From assembly GCF_014192285.1 (NCBI RefSeq), contig NZ_JACHXQ010000002.1:406968-470967 (forward strand): a stretch of DNA of 64,000 nt, given 5' to 3'. The DNA is from Halomonas fontilapidosi (GTDB lineage Bacteria > Pseudomonadota > Gammaproteobacteria > Pseudomonadales > Halomonadaceae). The position numbers and the translations under genes are program-made. This document shows, piece after piece, positions 28,849 through 36,830 of the stretch. Each line of letters begins with the position of its first letter. Within the stretch, counting starts at the first letter, position 1. Below the pieces are notes generated by a model. The model did no database searches and was not told the DNA's origin. It worked only from the letters and a program-made list of their open reading frames with translations.

Positions 28849-30720
28849 CTATAGTGGCCAGACCAGCAGGATCATGGGAATCGCCACGGCCAGCACCACC
28901 AGCGACAAGGGCAAACCGAGCTTCCAGAAATCGCCGAAACGATAACCGCCCGGGTTCAGGACCAGGGTGTTGGACTGATGGCCGATGGGCGTGAGAAAAG
29001 CACAGGAGGCGCTGACGGCCACCGCCATCAGGAAAGGATCCACCGAGGCATCGAAACCCTGCGCCAGGCTCGCGGCAATGGGGGCCATCAGCACCGCCGC
29101 CGCCGCATTGTTGACGATGTTGGAGAGCAGCATCGAAAGCAGGAAGAGTCCTGCCAGGGTGACCACCACCGGCCACTGTCCACCGAAGGCCTGCAGGGCA
29201 TCGGCAATCAGCGCTGCCCCACCGCTGGTTTCCAGCGCCTCGCCCACCGGGATCATGGCGCCGAGCAGCACCAGCACGGGCCCGTCGATCGCCTGGTAGC
29301 CCTCGCGTAGCGGCAGCACGCCCACCATCAACGAGACGACGGCCGCCGTGGAGAGCGCCACCGCGGCGGGCAGCATACCCAGCAGGATGGCCAGAATCGC
29401 AGCGGCAAAGATCAGCAGCGAGACCACCATCATGCGGGGCTGCCCCAGGGAGAGATTGCGGCTGGCCAGCGGCAGGCAGCCCAGGATCGCCAGGTTCTCG
29501 GAAAGATCGCTCTCGCCGCCCTGCAACAGCAGCACATCGCCCGGACGAAAGCGGATATCACGAAGCCGCTGCTTGAGACGCCCCCCGTCACGGGCCACCG
29601 CCACCAGGTGCAGGCCAAACTGGTTCTGCAGGCGCAACTGGCTGACGGTGCGATTGATCATCATGGAGTCGTTGCGTACGACCGCCTCCAGCAGCTGAAG
29701 GCCTTCGGTATCAACGTTCTTGATCTTCTCCTTGGCTTTTTTTCTGGCTTTCTTGCCTTTGGACTCAGATGCCTCGTGCGACGACGCCTCTGCTGTCTCC
29801 CGGGCCTCCTCGCCGTCCTCGTCGCTCTCCTCGGGCTCCTTGCCCACGCGAAGCCCGGCCTTGTCCTCGAGCAGCTTCATGTCATCGGGGCCTGCCTCCA
29901 TCAGCAGGATGTCGCCCGTGCGCAGCGCACCGTGGAAGGCATGGCCGGCGTGACGCTTGTCGTCGCGCACCACGGCAAGCACCGGGACGGTCTCCTCCAG
30001 GGCCTCTTGCAGTTCACGCAGCGTCCAGCCATTGGCCTTCGCCTGCTCATCCACCTCGAGTTCGACCAGATAGTTAGAGGTGTCGAACATCTCCTCGGTG
30101 GAGGCCTTGCCGGCACGCTGAGGTACCAGCCGCCAACCGACCAGCAGGATGAAGGCCAGCCCGACCAGGGCGACGGCCACGCCCACGGGAGAGAAGGAGA
30201 AGAGCCCGAAGGACTCGCCGGTGACCGAGCCCCGATAGCTGGCGATGATGATATTGGGCGGGGTGCCGATAAGGGTGGTCAGCCCGCCCAGCAGCGAGCC
30301 GAAGGCCAGCGGCATGAGCAACAGCGACGGCGAGGTGTCATGCTCACGTGCCAGGCGCATGGCCACCGGCAGCAGGAGCGCCAGAGCGCCGACGTTGTTC
30401 ATGAAGCCAGAGAGCACCACCACGGTCCCGACCAGCGCGGCCAGCTGAAAGAAGAGCCGTTCGCCGACCTTGAGCACCTGCTCGGCGATGAGGTCCACCA
30501 CCCCGGAGCGCTCGAAGGCACGACTGAGCACCAGCACTGCGGCCACGGTGATCACCGCCGGATGACCGAAGCCGTGGAAGGCCTCGTCGCCCGGCACCAG
30601 GCCGAGCATCACCGCCCCCAGCAGTGCCGAGATCGCTACCAGATCGTAACGAAAGCGCCCCCAGACAAAGGCGGCCAGAGTCAGCCCCAGGACGATGAAG
30701 ACCAGCGTGCTATCGGCCAT
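28849..30720 (-). CDS. SLC13/DASS-family transporter with RCK_C domains
   Basis: This is a 623-residue inner-membrane carrier. It has about six N-terminal membrane segments (including GSLLGGLTTLIGTPPNIIIAS, the conserved anion-transporter NP-loop) and a cytoplasmic middle with two TrkA-C/RCK_C-like domains (about 200-285 and 320-395). A second membrane half (from about 415) contains SNIVNNAAAAVLMAPIA and TPIGHQSNTLVLNPGGY. Substrates in the family are sulfate, dicarboxylates or citrate, coupled to Na+. The two RCK domains are joined by a highly charged Glu/Lys linker. The start MADSTLVF has GGAGG upstream. Substrate unknown. Confidence 0.85.
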   Translation of the reverse strand: MADSTLVFIVLGLTLAAFVWGRFRYDLVAISALLGAVMLGLVPGDEAFHGFGHPAVITVAAVLVLSRAFERSGVVDLIAEQVLKVGERLFFQLAALVGTVVVLSGFMNNVGALALLLPVAMRLAREHDTSPSLLLMPLAFGSLLGGLTTLIGTPPNIIIASYRGSVTGESFGLFSFSPVGVAVALVGLAFILLVGWRLVPQRAGKASTEEMFDTSNYLVELEVDEQAKANGWTLRELQEALEETVPVLAVVRDDKRHAGHAFHGALRTGDILLMEAGPDDMKLLEDKAGLRVGKEPEESDEDGEEARETAEASSHEASESKGKKARKKAKEKIKNVDTEGLQLLEAVVRNDSMMINRTVSQLRLQNQFGLHLVAVARDGGRLKQRLRDIRFRPGDVLLLQGGESDLSENLAILGCLPLASRNLSLGQPRMMVVSLLIFAAAILAILLGMLPAAVALSTAAVVSLMVGVLPLREGYQAIDGPVLVLLGAMIPVGEALETSGGAALIADALQAFGGQWPVVVTLAGLFLLSMLLSNIVNNAAAAVLMAPIAASLAQGFDASVDPFLMAVAVSASCAFLTPIGHQSNTLVLNPGGYRFGDFWKLGLPLSLVVLAVAIPMILLVWPL

Positions 30721-30807
30721 GACACCTCCGTGTGTTGATTCGTAGAGACTCAAGCACACCAGCCGCAGGGCAGAAAAGCCAGCCCTTTACTCCACCCGGA
30801 CGCACGA

Positions 30808-30827
30808 AACCCGGCCTTGGCCGGGTT
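30808..30827 (-). terminator. Probable terminator after the acyl-CoA ligase/crotonase operon
   Basis: On the minus strand AACCCGGCC pairs with GGCCGGGTT (2-base centre) followed by TTCGTG, 26 bp after the stop of the last crotonase gene. The stem is good but the T-run is short. Confidence 0.55.
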
Positions 30828-30853
30828 CCGAGCAGAGGCAAGGATCTCGACGG

Positions 30854-31660
30854 CTACTTCCTGGCCATCTTCTCCAGCATGGCGTTCACGGCCTCGAGAT
30901 GCTCGGGTTCGTTATGGCACATGCCCTGGAAGGTTGCGCAGAGATCCAGGAAGTCGGGCAGTTCCATGCGGCTGCCCATCTTCATCAGTCGCTTGGTCAG
31001 GCGCGTTGCCTTGGGCGGCTGGCCCGCCATCTGCCCGGCCATCTCGCCGACCCGCTCCATCAGCGCCTCGGGCTCGGTGACCTCCAGCACAATGCCATAT
31101 TCCCTGGCCTCCTCGGCATCGATCACTCGGCCGGAAAGCGTCAGCTCGAAGGCGCGCTGATAGCCGATCAAGCGCTGCATGAACCAGGCGCCACCATCAC
31201 CGGGGATGATGCCCAGATTGAGGAAGGTCTCACCGAACTTGGCCTTGCGAGAGGCGATGCGCACATCGGCCATGTTGGCCAGGTCGAAACCGGCGCCGAT
31301 CGCCGGGCCGTTGACCGCGGCGATGATCGGCACCTCCACGCCCTGCAGCGCCAGGGGGATACGCTGAATGCCCCGCCGGTAGCGGCTGGCGACTTCGGCC
31401 ACGTCACCGGCAAAATCGCCGCCACGCTCGGCCATGTCCTTGACGTTGCCCCCAGCAGAGAACGCCGAGCCCTCTCCGGTGATGACCAGCACGGAGACCT
31501 CGTCGCTGGCATTGACCCAGTCGGCCACGGCCACGATGTCATCCACCAGGGCGGTGCCCGTCAGGGCATTGCGAACGTCGTGCCGATCCAGGGTCAGGGT
31601 GGCCACCCTATCCTCCAGGGTCAGGCGGGCATCGGTCAGTTGTGGTTGGGTCAGGCTCAT
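30854..31660 (-). CDS. Crotonase-fold (enoyl-CoA hydratase/isomerase) protein A
   Basis: The 268-residue product has the crotonase fold with the oxyanion-hole regions FSAGGNVKDM and AVNGPAIGAGFDLANMADVRIAS. At the positions of the two catalytic glutamates of classical enoyl-CoA hydratase it appears to have Asp (GFDLAN) and Phe (GETFLNLG), by eye alignment. It may therefore be an isomerase, hydrolase or lyase rather than a hydratase. Its ATG overlaps the stop of the ADP-forming ligase (ATGA), so the two are translationally coupled. It is the last of a three-gene operon. Confidence 0.8.
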   Translation of the reverse strand: MSLTQPQLTDARLTLEDRVATLTLDRHDVRNALTGTALVDDIVAVADWVNASDEVSVLVITGEGSAFSAGGNVKDMAERGGDFAGDVAEVASRYRRGIQRIPLALQGVEVPIIAAVNGPAIGAGFDLANMADVRIASRKAKFGETFLNLGIIPGDGGAWFMQRLIGYQRAFELTLSGRVIDAEEAREYGIVLEVTEPEALMERVGEMAGQMAGQPPKATRLTKRLMKMGSRMELPDFLDLCATFQGMCHNEPEHLEAVNAMLEKMARK

Positions 31661-33849
31661 GGGTGGGCGTCCTTGTCGATGGCATTGCTGTCACGCTCGA
31701 CGATAACCCGTGCATCGACCACCGCATAGCCGTCGGCGTTGACGATCACCGGGTTGAGGTCGAGCTCCTTGAGATCCGGGTAAGCGGCGACGATGCTCGA
31801 CACCTTGAGCAGCAACTCGATCAGTGCCTCCTTGTCCACCGGCGACTCGCCGCGCACGCCCTCGAGGATTCGTTTCGCCTTGATCTGCTCCACCATGGAG
31901 CGGGCATCAAAGCGCGACAGCGGGATGGCGCGGAAGGCCACGTCCTCGAGGATCTCGACGAAGATGCCACCGAGGCCGAACATCAGCACCGGACCGAAGA
32001 TCGGGTCGCGGATCACGCCGACGATCACTTCCACACCCTTCTGCGCCATGGGCGCCACCAGCACGCCCTCGACCTCGGCGTGGGGATCATACTCGCGGCA
32101 GGAGTCGAGGATCGCCTCGCGGGCATCCTGCATGGCCGCGGCGCCCACCACGTTGAGCTTCACGCCCCCCGCGTCGGACTTGTGCAGAATGTCCTTGGAG
32201 ACCACCTTCATGGCCAGCGGTGTGTCACCGAGCACTGCCGCGGCCGCGGCCAGCTCGGCCTCGTTCCTGACGACGCGCTCCTCCGGGACCTCGACGCCAT
32301 GGTCGCGCAGCAGCTGCTTGGCCTCGTACTCGAAGAGGTCACGACCCTCGGCCTGGGCCTGTCGGAACATGGCGGTAAGCTCGGGACGGGCATCCACCGG
32401 CGTCTCGCGGGTGTGGCCGTGGTATTGCGCCAGATACTGGCCGCGCTCGCCCAACGCGGCGAGCACCCGAACCGACTGCTCGATGGACGCGTAGACCGGC
32501 AGTCCCGCCTCGTGCAGACGGCGCAGCGCCGGCGGCTTGATCGGGGTATAGAGGCTGTAGACGACCAGCGGCTTCTCGGTAGCATTGGACAGATCCACCA
32601 TCGCCTCGGCACCACGCATCTCGTCACCCAGCAGTGACTCGGCAAAACGGATGCTGTAGCCGCCGAACATGCCCACCAGGAAGACGCTGTCGACCTCGTC
32701 ATCGGCGGCAACGATCTCCATGCAGGTGGCGAGCAAGGAGGGGTTGGCGTCAGTGGAGCCGGCCACGTCGACCGGGTTGACGGTAGAGGCCTGCGGGAAG
32801 AGCACCTCGCGCAGTTTCTGGCGCGTGGCGTCGGAGAGCTCGGCGAGCTCAAGGCCCGCCTCGGCCAGGCGATCGGAGGCAATGGTCGCCTGGCCGCCAC
32901 CATCGGAGATGACCGCTACCCGCTTGCCACGGGACTTCTGCAACAGTCCAAGCCCCTCGGCCACCGGGAGGATCTCGTCGGAGTACTGCACCACGCTGAC
33001 CCCTGACTGCCTGAGCAGGTCGACGGTCATGGCGTAGCTGCCGGCCAGGGCCCCGGTGTGGGAGCTGGCGGCCTTCTGGCCCTGCTCGGTGGAACCCGAC
33101 TTGTAGACCACCACCGGCTTCATGGCGGTGACGTCGCGCGCCACCTCGAGAAACTTTCGCCCGTCGCGGAAGCCCTCGACGTAGAGCGTCGCAACACGGG
33201 TGTGCTCATCCTCGCCCAGGTAGCGAAGGTAGTCGTTGAAGCCAATATCACTCTGATTGCCGGGGCCCACGTAGGTGGAGAACCCTACCTGGCCGTTGTG
33301 CTGGGCCTCCAGGGCAAGCGACAACAGCATGTTGCCGGACTGGGAGATAATGCCCACGTCGCCGGCCTTGACGTTGTCCAGCGCCAGCAGGTTGATCCGG
33401 TGGTGCAGGTTAAAGATGCCCGAGGTGTTCGGTCCGATCAGGCGAACCCCGTGAGCACGGGCCTTCTCCATCATCTGGCGCTCGAGTTCGGCACCTTCCC
33501 CACCGATCTCGGCGAAGCCGCTGGCGAGTATCACCGCTCCCTTGATGCCGCGACGGCCGCATTCGGCGATCAGCCCCGGCACCGAGGAGGCCGGGGTGCA
33601 GATCAGTGCCAGTTCCGGGTTACCGGGAATGGCGGTGACCGACGGCCAGGCCTTGACCCCGAGGATCATGTCGGCCTTGGGGTTCACCGGATAGATGTCG
33701 CCACGATAGCCATCCTTGATCAGGCCGACCATGGCCTTGTAGCCACGCTTGGTGGGGTCGGCAGAGGCGCCGACCACCGCGATGCCGGCCGGCGCCAGGA
33801 TGTCATGCAGCGGGCTGCGAACGGGAAGGTGTCCTTCAATGGGATTCAT
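31657..33849 (-). CDS. Acyl-CoA synthetase/ligase, ADP(NDP)-forming
   Basis: The 730-residue enzyme fuses the alpha and beta parts of NDP-forming acyl-CoA synthetases. It has an N-terminal CoA-binding domain (GIAVVGASADPTKRGYK, about residues 20-150), succinyl-CoA-synthetase-like ligase domains with the phospho-histidine candidate His264 (SSHTGALAG), and a C-terminal ATP-grasp domain (EYEAKQLLRDHGVEVP to about 730). There is no GNAT domain, unlike the Pat/Pka lysine acetyltransferases. It makes an acyl-CoA from a free acid with ATP giving ADP. Substrate is not evident; acetate, an aromatic acid or acrylate/DMSP-type acids (as in DddX of the same superfamily) are all possible. The start MNPIEGHLPV is preceded by AAGG. 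Confidence 0.85.
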   Translation of the reverse strand: MNPIEGHLPVRSPLHDILAPAGIAVVGASADPTKRGYKAMVGLIKDGYRGDIYPVNPKADMILGVKAWPSVTAIPGNPELALICTPASSVPGLIAECGRRGIKGAVILASGFAEIGGEGAELERQMMEKARAHGVRLIGPNTSGIFNLHHRINLLALDNVKAGDVGIISQSGNMLLSLALEAQHNGQVGFSTYVGPGNQSDIGFNDYLRYLGEDEHTRVATLYVEGFRDGRKFLEVARDVTAMKPVVVYKSGSTEQGQKAASSHTGALAGSYAMTVDLLRQSGVSVVQYSDEILPVAEGLGLLQKSRGKRVAVISDGGGQATIASDRLAEAGLELAELSDATRQKLREVLFPQASTVNPVDVAGSTDANPSLLATCMEIVAADDEVDSVFLVGMFGGYSIRFAESLLGDEMRGAEAMVDLSNATEKPLVVYSLYTPIKPPALRRLHEAGLPVYASIEQSVRVLAALGERGQYLAQYHGHTRETPVDARPELTAMFRQAQAEGRDLFEYEAKQLLRDHGVEVPEERVVRNEAELAAAAAVLGDTPLAMKVVSKDILHKSDAGGVKLNVVGAAAMQDAREAILDSCREYDPHAEVEGVLVAPMAQKGVEVIVGVIRDPIFGPVLMFGLGGIFVEILEDVAFRAIPLSRFDARSMVEQIKAKRILEGVRGESPVDKEALIELLLKVSSIVAAYPDLKELDLNPVIVNADGYAVVDARVIVERDSNAIDKDAHP

Positions 33850-33945
33850 GTGCTGCTGACCTTGACCGCAAGGGTCGTTGAACGGTGACAACGGGCCCGA
33901 TGACTCACCGGGCACGGAAGATCGGGGAGATGGCGTGCCCTGGGC

Positions 33946-34752
33946 TCATTTTCCTTTAAACAAGGGCGCACGCTTCTCGGCAAAGGCATCGACGCCCTCC
34001 TGCCAGTCCTCGGTGGTGGAACAGGTGAAGACGGCATCAAGTTCCTGCTGCAGCTGACTCTCGAGGTGGGTGTCGCTGCCCTGGTTGACCAGGCGCTTGA
34101 GCATGGCGATGGAGACCGGGGCCTGCTTGGCCAGCTGGCCTGCCAGGGCGCGGGCCTCGTCGAGCAGGGAATCGGCCGTCCAGCTGGAGGTCGCCAGGCC
34201 GATACTGGCCGCTTCCTCGCCATCGATGCGCCGACCCGTGAAGAGCAGCCGGCGCGCCTGGGCCAGACCCACCAGCTCGGGCAGGAGCTTGGAGACGCCA
34301 CCGCCCACGCAAGTACCGATGCTGGTCTCGGGGAAGCCGATCTGGGCATCCTCCGCCATCAGGATGAAGTCGCAGGAGACCGCCATCTCGGCGCCAGCCC
34401 CCAGCGCATAGCCGTTGACGGCGGCAATCACCGGCTTGTTGAGGCGCAGGATCACCTCGCAGACATCGTTGCCCAGCTGCAGGTACTGGCGGCGCTGGAA
34501 CAGCGAACGCTTGGCACTGCCATGCTCCTTCATGTCGGCACCGACACAGAAGGCGCGACCCTCACCGGTGAGAATCACGGCACGGATGTCGACATCGCTG
34601 GAGGCAACGGCGAGCGCATCGAGCAGTTCGGTATACAACGCCTCGACCACCGCATTGAGGCGATGCGGGCGGTTGAAGCGGATTTCCAGTACCTGGCCGT
34701 GGCGCTGGGTGATCAGGGTCTCGTAGGCAGAATGCTTCGCGGAGTGGCTCAT
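33946..34752 (-). CDS. Enoyl-CoA hydratase/isomerase family protein B
   Basis: A 268-residue crotonase. Both catalytic glutamate positions seem to be kept (GAGAEMAVSCD and IGFPETSIG), together with FCVGADMKEHG for the oxyanion hole, so a true hydratase activity is likely. It is the first gene of the operon, 96 bp before the acyl-CoA ligase, and is divergent from the RpiR-type regulator. The start MSHSAKHSAY is chosen because longer readings run into the promoter region. The Shine-Dalgarno is weak (GGAA). The pathway is probably CoA-dependent degradation of an unsaturated or aromatic acid (inferred). Confidence 0.83.
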   Translation of the reverse strand: MSHSAKHSAYETLITQRHGQVLEIRFNRPHRLNAVVEALYTELLDALAVASSDVDIRAVILTGEGRAFCVGADMKEHGSAKRSLFQRRQYLQLGNDVCEVILRLNKPVIAAVNGYALGAGAEMAVSCDFILMAEDAQIGFPETSIGTCVGGGVSKLLPELVGLAQARRLLFTGRRIDGEEAASIGLATSSWTADSLLDEARALAGQLAKQAPVSIAMLKRLVNQGSDTHLESQLQQELDAVFTCSTTEDWQEGVDAFAEKRAPLFKGK

Positions 34753-34789
34753 GGCGGGGTCGGGGTTCCTGACGTGGCGGACGACAACT

Positions 34790-34803
34790 GAAACAAACGT
34801 ATC
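34790..34803. promoter_or_regulatory. Operator-like site, left copy
   Basis: GAAACAAACGTATC, the inverted counterpart (13 of 14 bases) of the site at 34899-34912. It falls about 30-45 bases downstream of the predicted transcription start of the crotonase operon. It is a candidate binding site for the adjacent RpiR-type regulator. Confidence 0.55.
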
Positions 34804-34840
34804 ACTCATAGAGATAAAAAGGTACGTCTGTTGTGCGAGC

Positions 34841-34870
34841 ATTCTAGACGAAGGCTCCGCCAGGCGTCAA
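34841..34870 (-). promoter_or_regulatory. Promoter of the crotonase/acyl-CoA ligase operon
   Basis: On the minus strand TTGACG (complement at 34865-34870) and TAGAAT (34841-34846) are 18 bp apart, about 90 bp upstream of the first ATG. It lies between the two inverted operator-like sites. Confidence 0.6.
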
Positions 34871-34898
34871 TACAGATGTGCCATTTTCTTTATCATAA

Positions 34899-34912
34899 GA
34901 TACATTTGTTTC
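34899..34912. promoter_or_regulatory. Operator-like site, right copy
   Basis: GATACATTTGTTTC, inverted relative to 34790-34803, with a centre-to-centre distance of 109 bp. It sits 22 bp before a TACAAT (34935-34940) that may be the -10 of the RpiR-type gene, so it could overlap that promoter's -35. Confidence 0.55.
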
Positions 34913-34995
34913 ATTCATGCCGATCCACATGCGTTACAATGCCCGCCCGCGCAATTGAGCGGATGCCATCAACATGATCAGCTGAGGAGAATCGC

Positions 34996-35913
34996 GTGCT
35001 GGAACCGCAGACCCCGAGCCCGGCGGTGCCGGCTGAGGCCCCGGCAGGCCTGGATGCCGTCAACCAGCAGCTGGCTGAGGCGTATCCGGAGCTGAGCCCA
35101 CAGCTCAAGCTGGCCGCCGGCTACGTGCTGGAACACCCGGTGGAAATCGCCTTCCAGTCGATCCGCAAGTCGGCCGCTGCCGCCGAGGTCACCCCCTCGA
35201 CGCTGATGCGGCTGGCCAAACGGCTCGGGTTCGAGAGTTATGAACAGTTCCGCGACGTCTTCCAGTCGGCGGTACAGGCCGGTCCGGTGGAGCTCTCGGG
35301 ACGCGCCAGCCAACTGCGCAGCCTGGCCAGCCAGACCGACGATCAGGTGTTCCTCGACGTCGGCGATGCGGCCTTCGATAACATCGGGCGGCTGTTCACC
35401 GCCGACAACCAGAAGAAGGTCCGCGAGGCGGCGCAGCTGCTGCTCGGTGCCGGCAAGGTAGCCGTGGTCGGCTTTCGCGACACCTTCGCCTGCGCCTACC
35501 ACTTTGCCTACGTGGGGCGCATCGCCATGCCCGACATTCACCTGATCCGCGGGCAGGAAGGGGGCCTGCTCACCGAGCTGGCCCCCTTCGGCGAGGGCGA
35601 CGTGGTGATCGCCTTTGGCTTCGAGCCGTACTGTGCCGAGACCATGCGCGCCCTGGAGATCACTCGCGCCAATGGCGTGAACGCCATCGTGGTCACCGAT
35701 ACCATGCGCTCGCCGCTGGTCCCCGGGGCCAGCATCACCTTTCCGGTGGCCAACGCCACGCCGCACTTCTTTCCCTCGATCCTCTCGGCGATCACGCTGA
35801 TCGAGGTGCTGCTGGCGGAGTGCGTGGCCTTCGGCCCCGACGATCTGGTCGACAACGTGGCACGCTTCGAATCACGGATGCGCGAGATGGGCGCCTACAT
35901 CGATATCGATTAG
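34996..35913 (+). CDS. RpiR-family transcriptional regulator (HTH + SIS)
   Basis: The 305-residue protein has an N-terminal RpiR HTH domain (about 25-95: AAGYVLEHPVEIAFQSIRKSA, TPSTLMRLAKRLGFESYEQFRDVF) and a C-terminal SIS domain (about 140-270: VAVVGFRDTFACAYHFAYVG). SIS domains usually bind phosphosugars, but several RpiR members regulate acid catabolism. The start is GTG at 34996, with GAGGAG 6 bp upstream. It is divergent from the crotonase/ligase operon, which it probably controls. Its stop codon overlaps the convergent metal-transporter permease stop. Confidence 0.88.
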   Translation: MLEPQTPSPAVPAEAPAGLDAVNQQLAEAYPELSPQLKLAAGYVLEHPVEIAFQSIRKSAAAAEVTPSTLMRLAKRLGFESYEQFRDVFQSAVQAGPVELSGRASQLRSLASQTDDQVFLDVGDAAFDNIGRLFTADNQKKVREAAQLLLGAGKVAVVGFRDTFACAYHFAYVGRIAMPDIHLIRGQEGGLLTELAPFGEGDVVIAFGFEPYCAETMRALEITRANGVNAIVVTDTMRSPLVPGASITFPVANATPHFFPSILSAITLIEVLLAECVAFGPDDLVDNVARFESRMREMGAYIDID

Positions 35914-36830
35914 CCGCTGAGCGCTTCCCGGCGATGGCGGTAGGGGCCGAACAGACAGGCCAGCAGCAGGAAGCCGCCGGAGAGCGTGGCGATCATGCCG
36001 GCCGCGCTCAGCGAGACCTCGAAGCCCATCCAGCCCGGGCCGTAGCCCGCCAGCACATAGCCCAGTAGCGCCGATACCGCGGCGATCAGCTGGCTCAAGG
36101 CCACCTGAGTGGCGAGACGGTTGGTTATCAAGCGGGCCGTGGCGGCGGGACAGATGAACATGGCAATCACGATGATCGCCCCGACCGCCTCGAAGGCGGC
36201 AATCGCGGCCACGGCCACCATCAGCACCAGCAACAGGCCGACCAGCGACGGGCGAGCACCGACGCTGGCGGCGAAGTCCGCATCGAAGCTGGCCATCACC
36301 AGGCCGCGGCGGAAGGCCACGACGAAGCCAACCACCAGGGCCCCCATCCAGGCGGCCCGGCCAAGTTGCGGTGGCAGCGTGGCGAGGGCCTGCGGATCCA
36401 CCAGCGAGGCGAGGCTGGTGCCTTCAAACCAGATCAGGCTTTCCAGGTTGCCGTAGAGGGCGTGCTCCACGTCCAGGTGGACCGTGCCCACCTCGTTCCA
36501 TTCCAGCATCAGCACGCCGAGGGCAAACAGGCTGGTGAAGACCACCCCCATGGCCGCGCTGTTCTCCACCCGCCCCAGACGCCGGATCAGTTCGATCATC
36601 GCCACCGTGAACAGGGCCGAGACCCCCGCTCCCAGCATCATCGCCGAGGACGCCAGCGTCCCAGTGAGCAAGAAGCTCGCCACGATACCCGGCAGCGCAA
36701 CGTGGCTGATGGCATCGCCGATCAGGCTCTGGCGTCGCAGTACCAGGAAGTTGCCGAGCAGGGCACAGGATAGGCAGATGAGCAGGGCGACGGCCATCGG
36801 GACCAGGCTGAACATCAGAAAATCGCTCAT
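35910..36830 (-). CDS. Metal ABC transporter permease (ABC-3 family), second subunit
   Basis: A 306-residue inner-membrane permease of the MntD/ZnuB type with about eight to nine membrane segments. The family landmarks are LGNFLVLRRQSLIGDAISHVALPG near the N-terminus and ASFDADFAASVGARPSLV in the second half. It starts at [11 protein letters not shown]; the ATG overlaps the stop of the first permease (4 bp), showing coupled expression. Its stop overlaps the RpiR stop on the opposite strand. It is the last gene of the four-gene importer. Confidence 0.88.
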   Translation of the reverse strand: MSDFLMFSLVPMAVALLICLSCALLGNFLVLRRQSLIGDAISHVALPGIVASFLLTGTLASSAMMLGAGVSALFTVAMIELIRRLGRVENSAAMGVVFTSLFALGVLMLEWNEVGTVHLDVEHALYGNLESLIWFEGTSLASLVDPQALATLPPQLGRAAWMGALVVGFVVAFRRGLVMASFDADFAASVGARPSLVGLLLVLMVAVAAIAAFEAVGAIIVIAMFICPAATARLITNRLATQVALSQLIAAVSALLGYVLAGYGPGWMGFEVSLSAAGMIATLSGGFLLLACLFGPYRHRREALSG

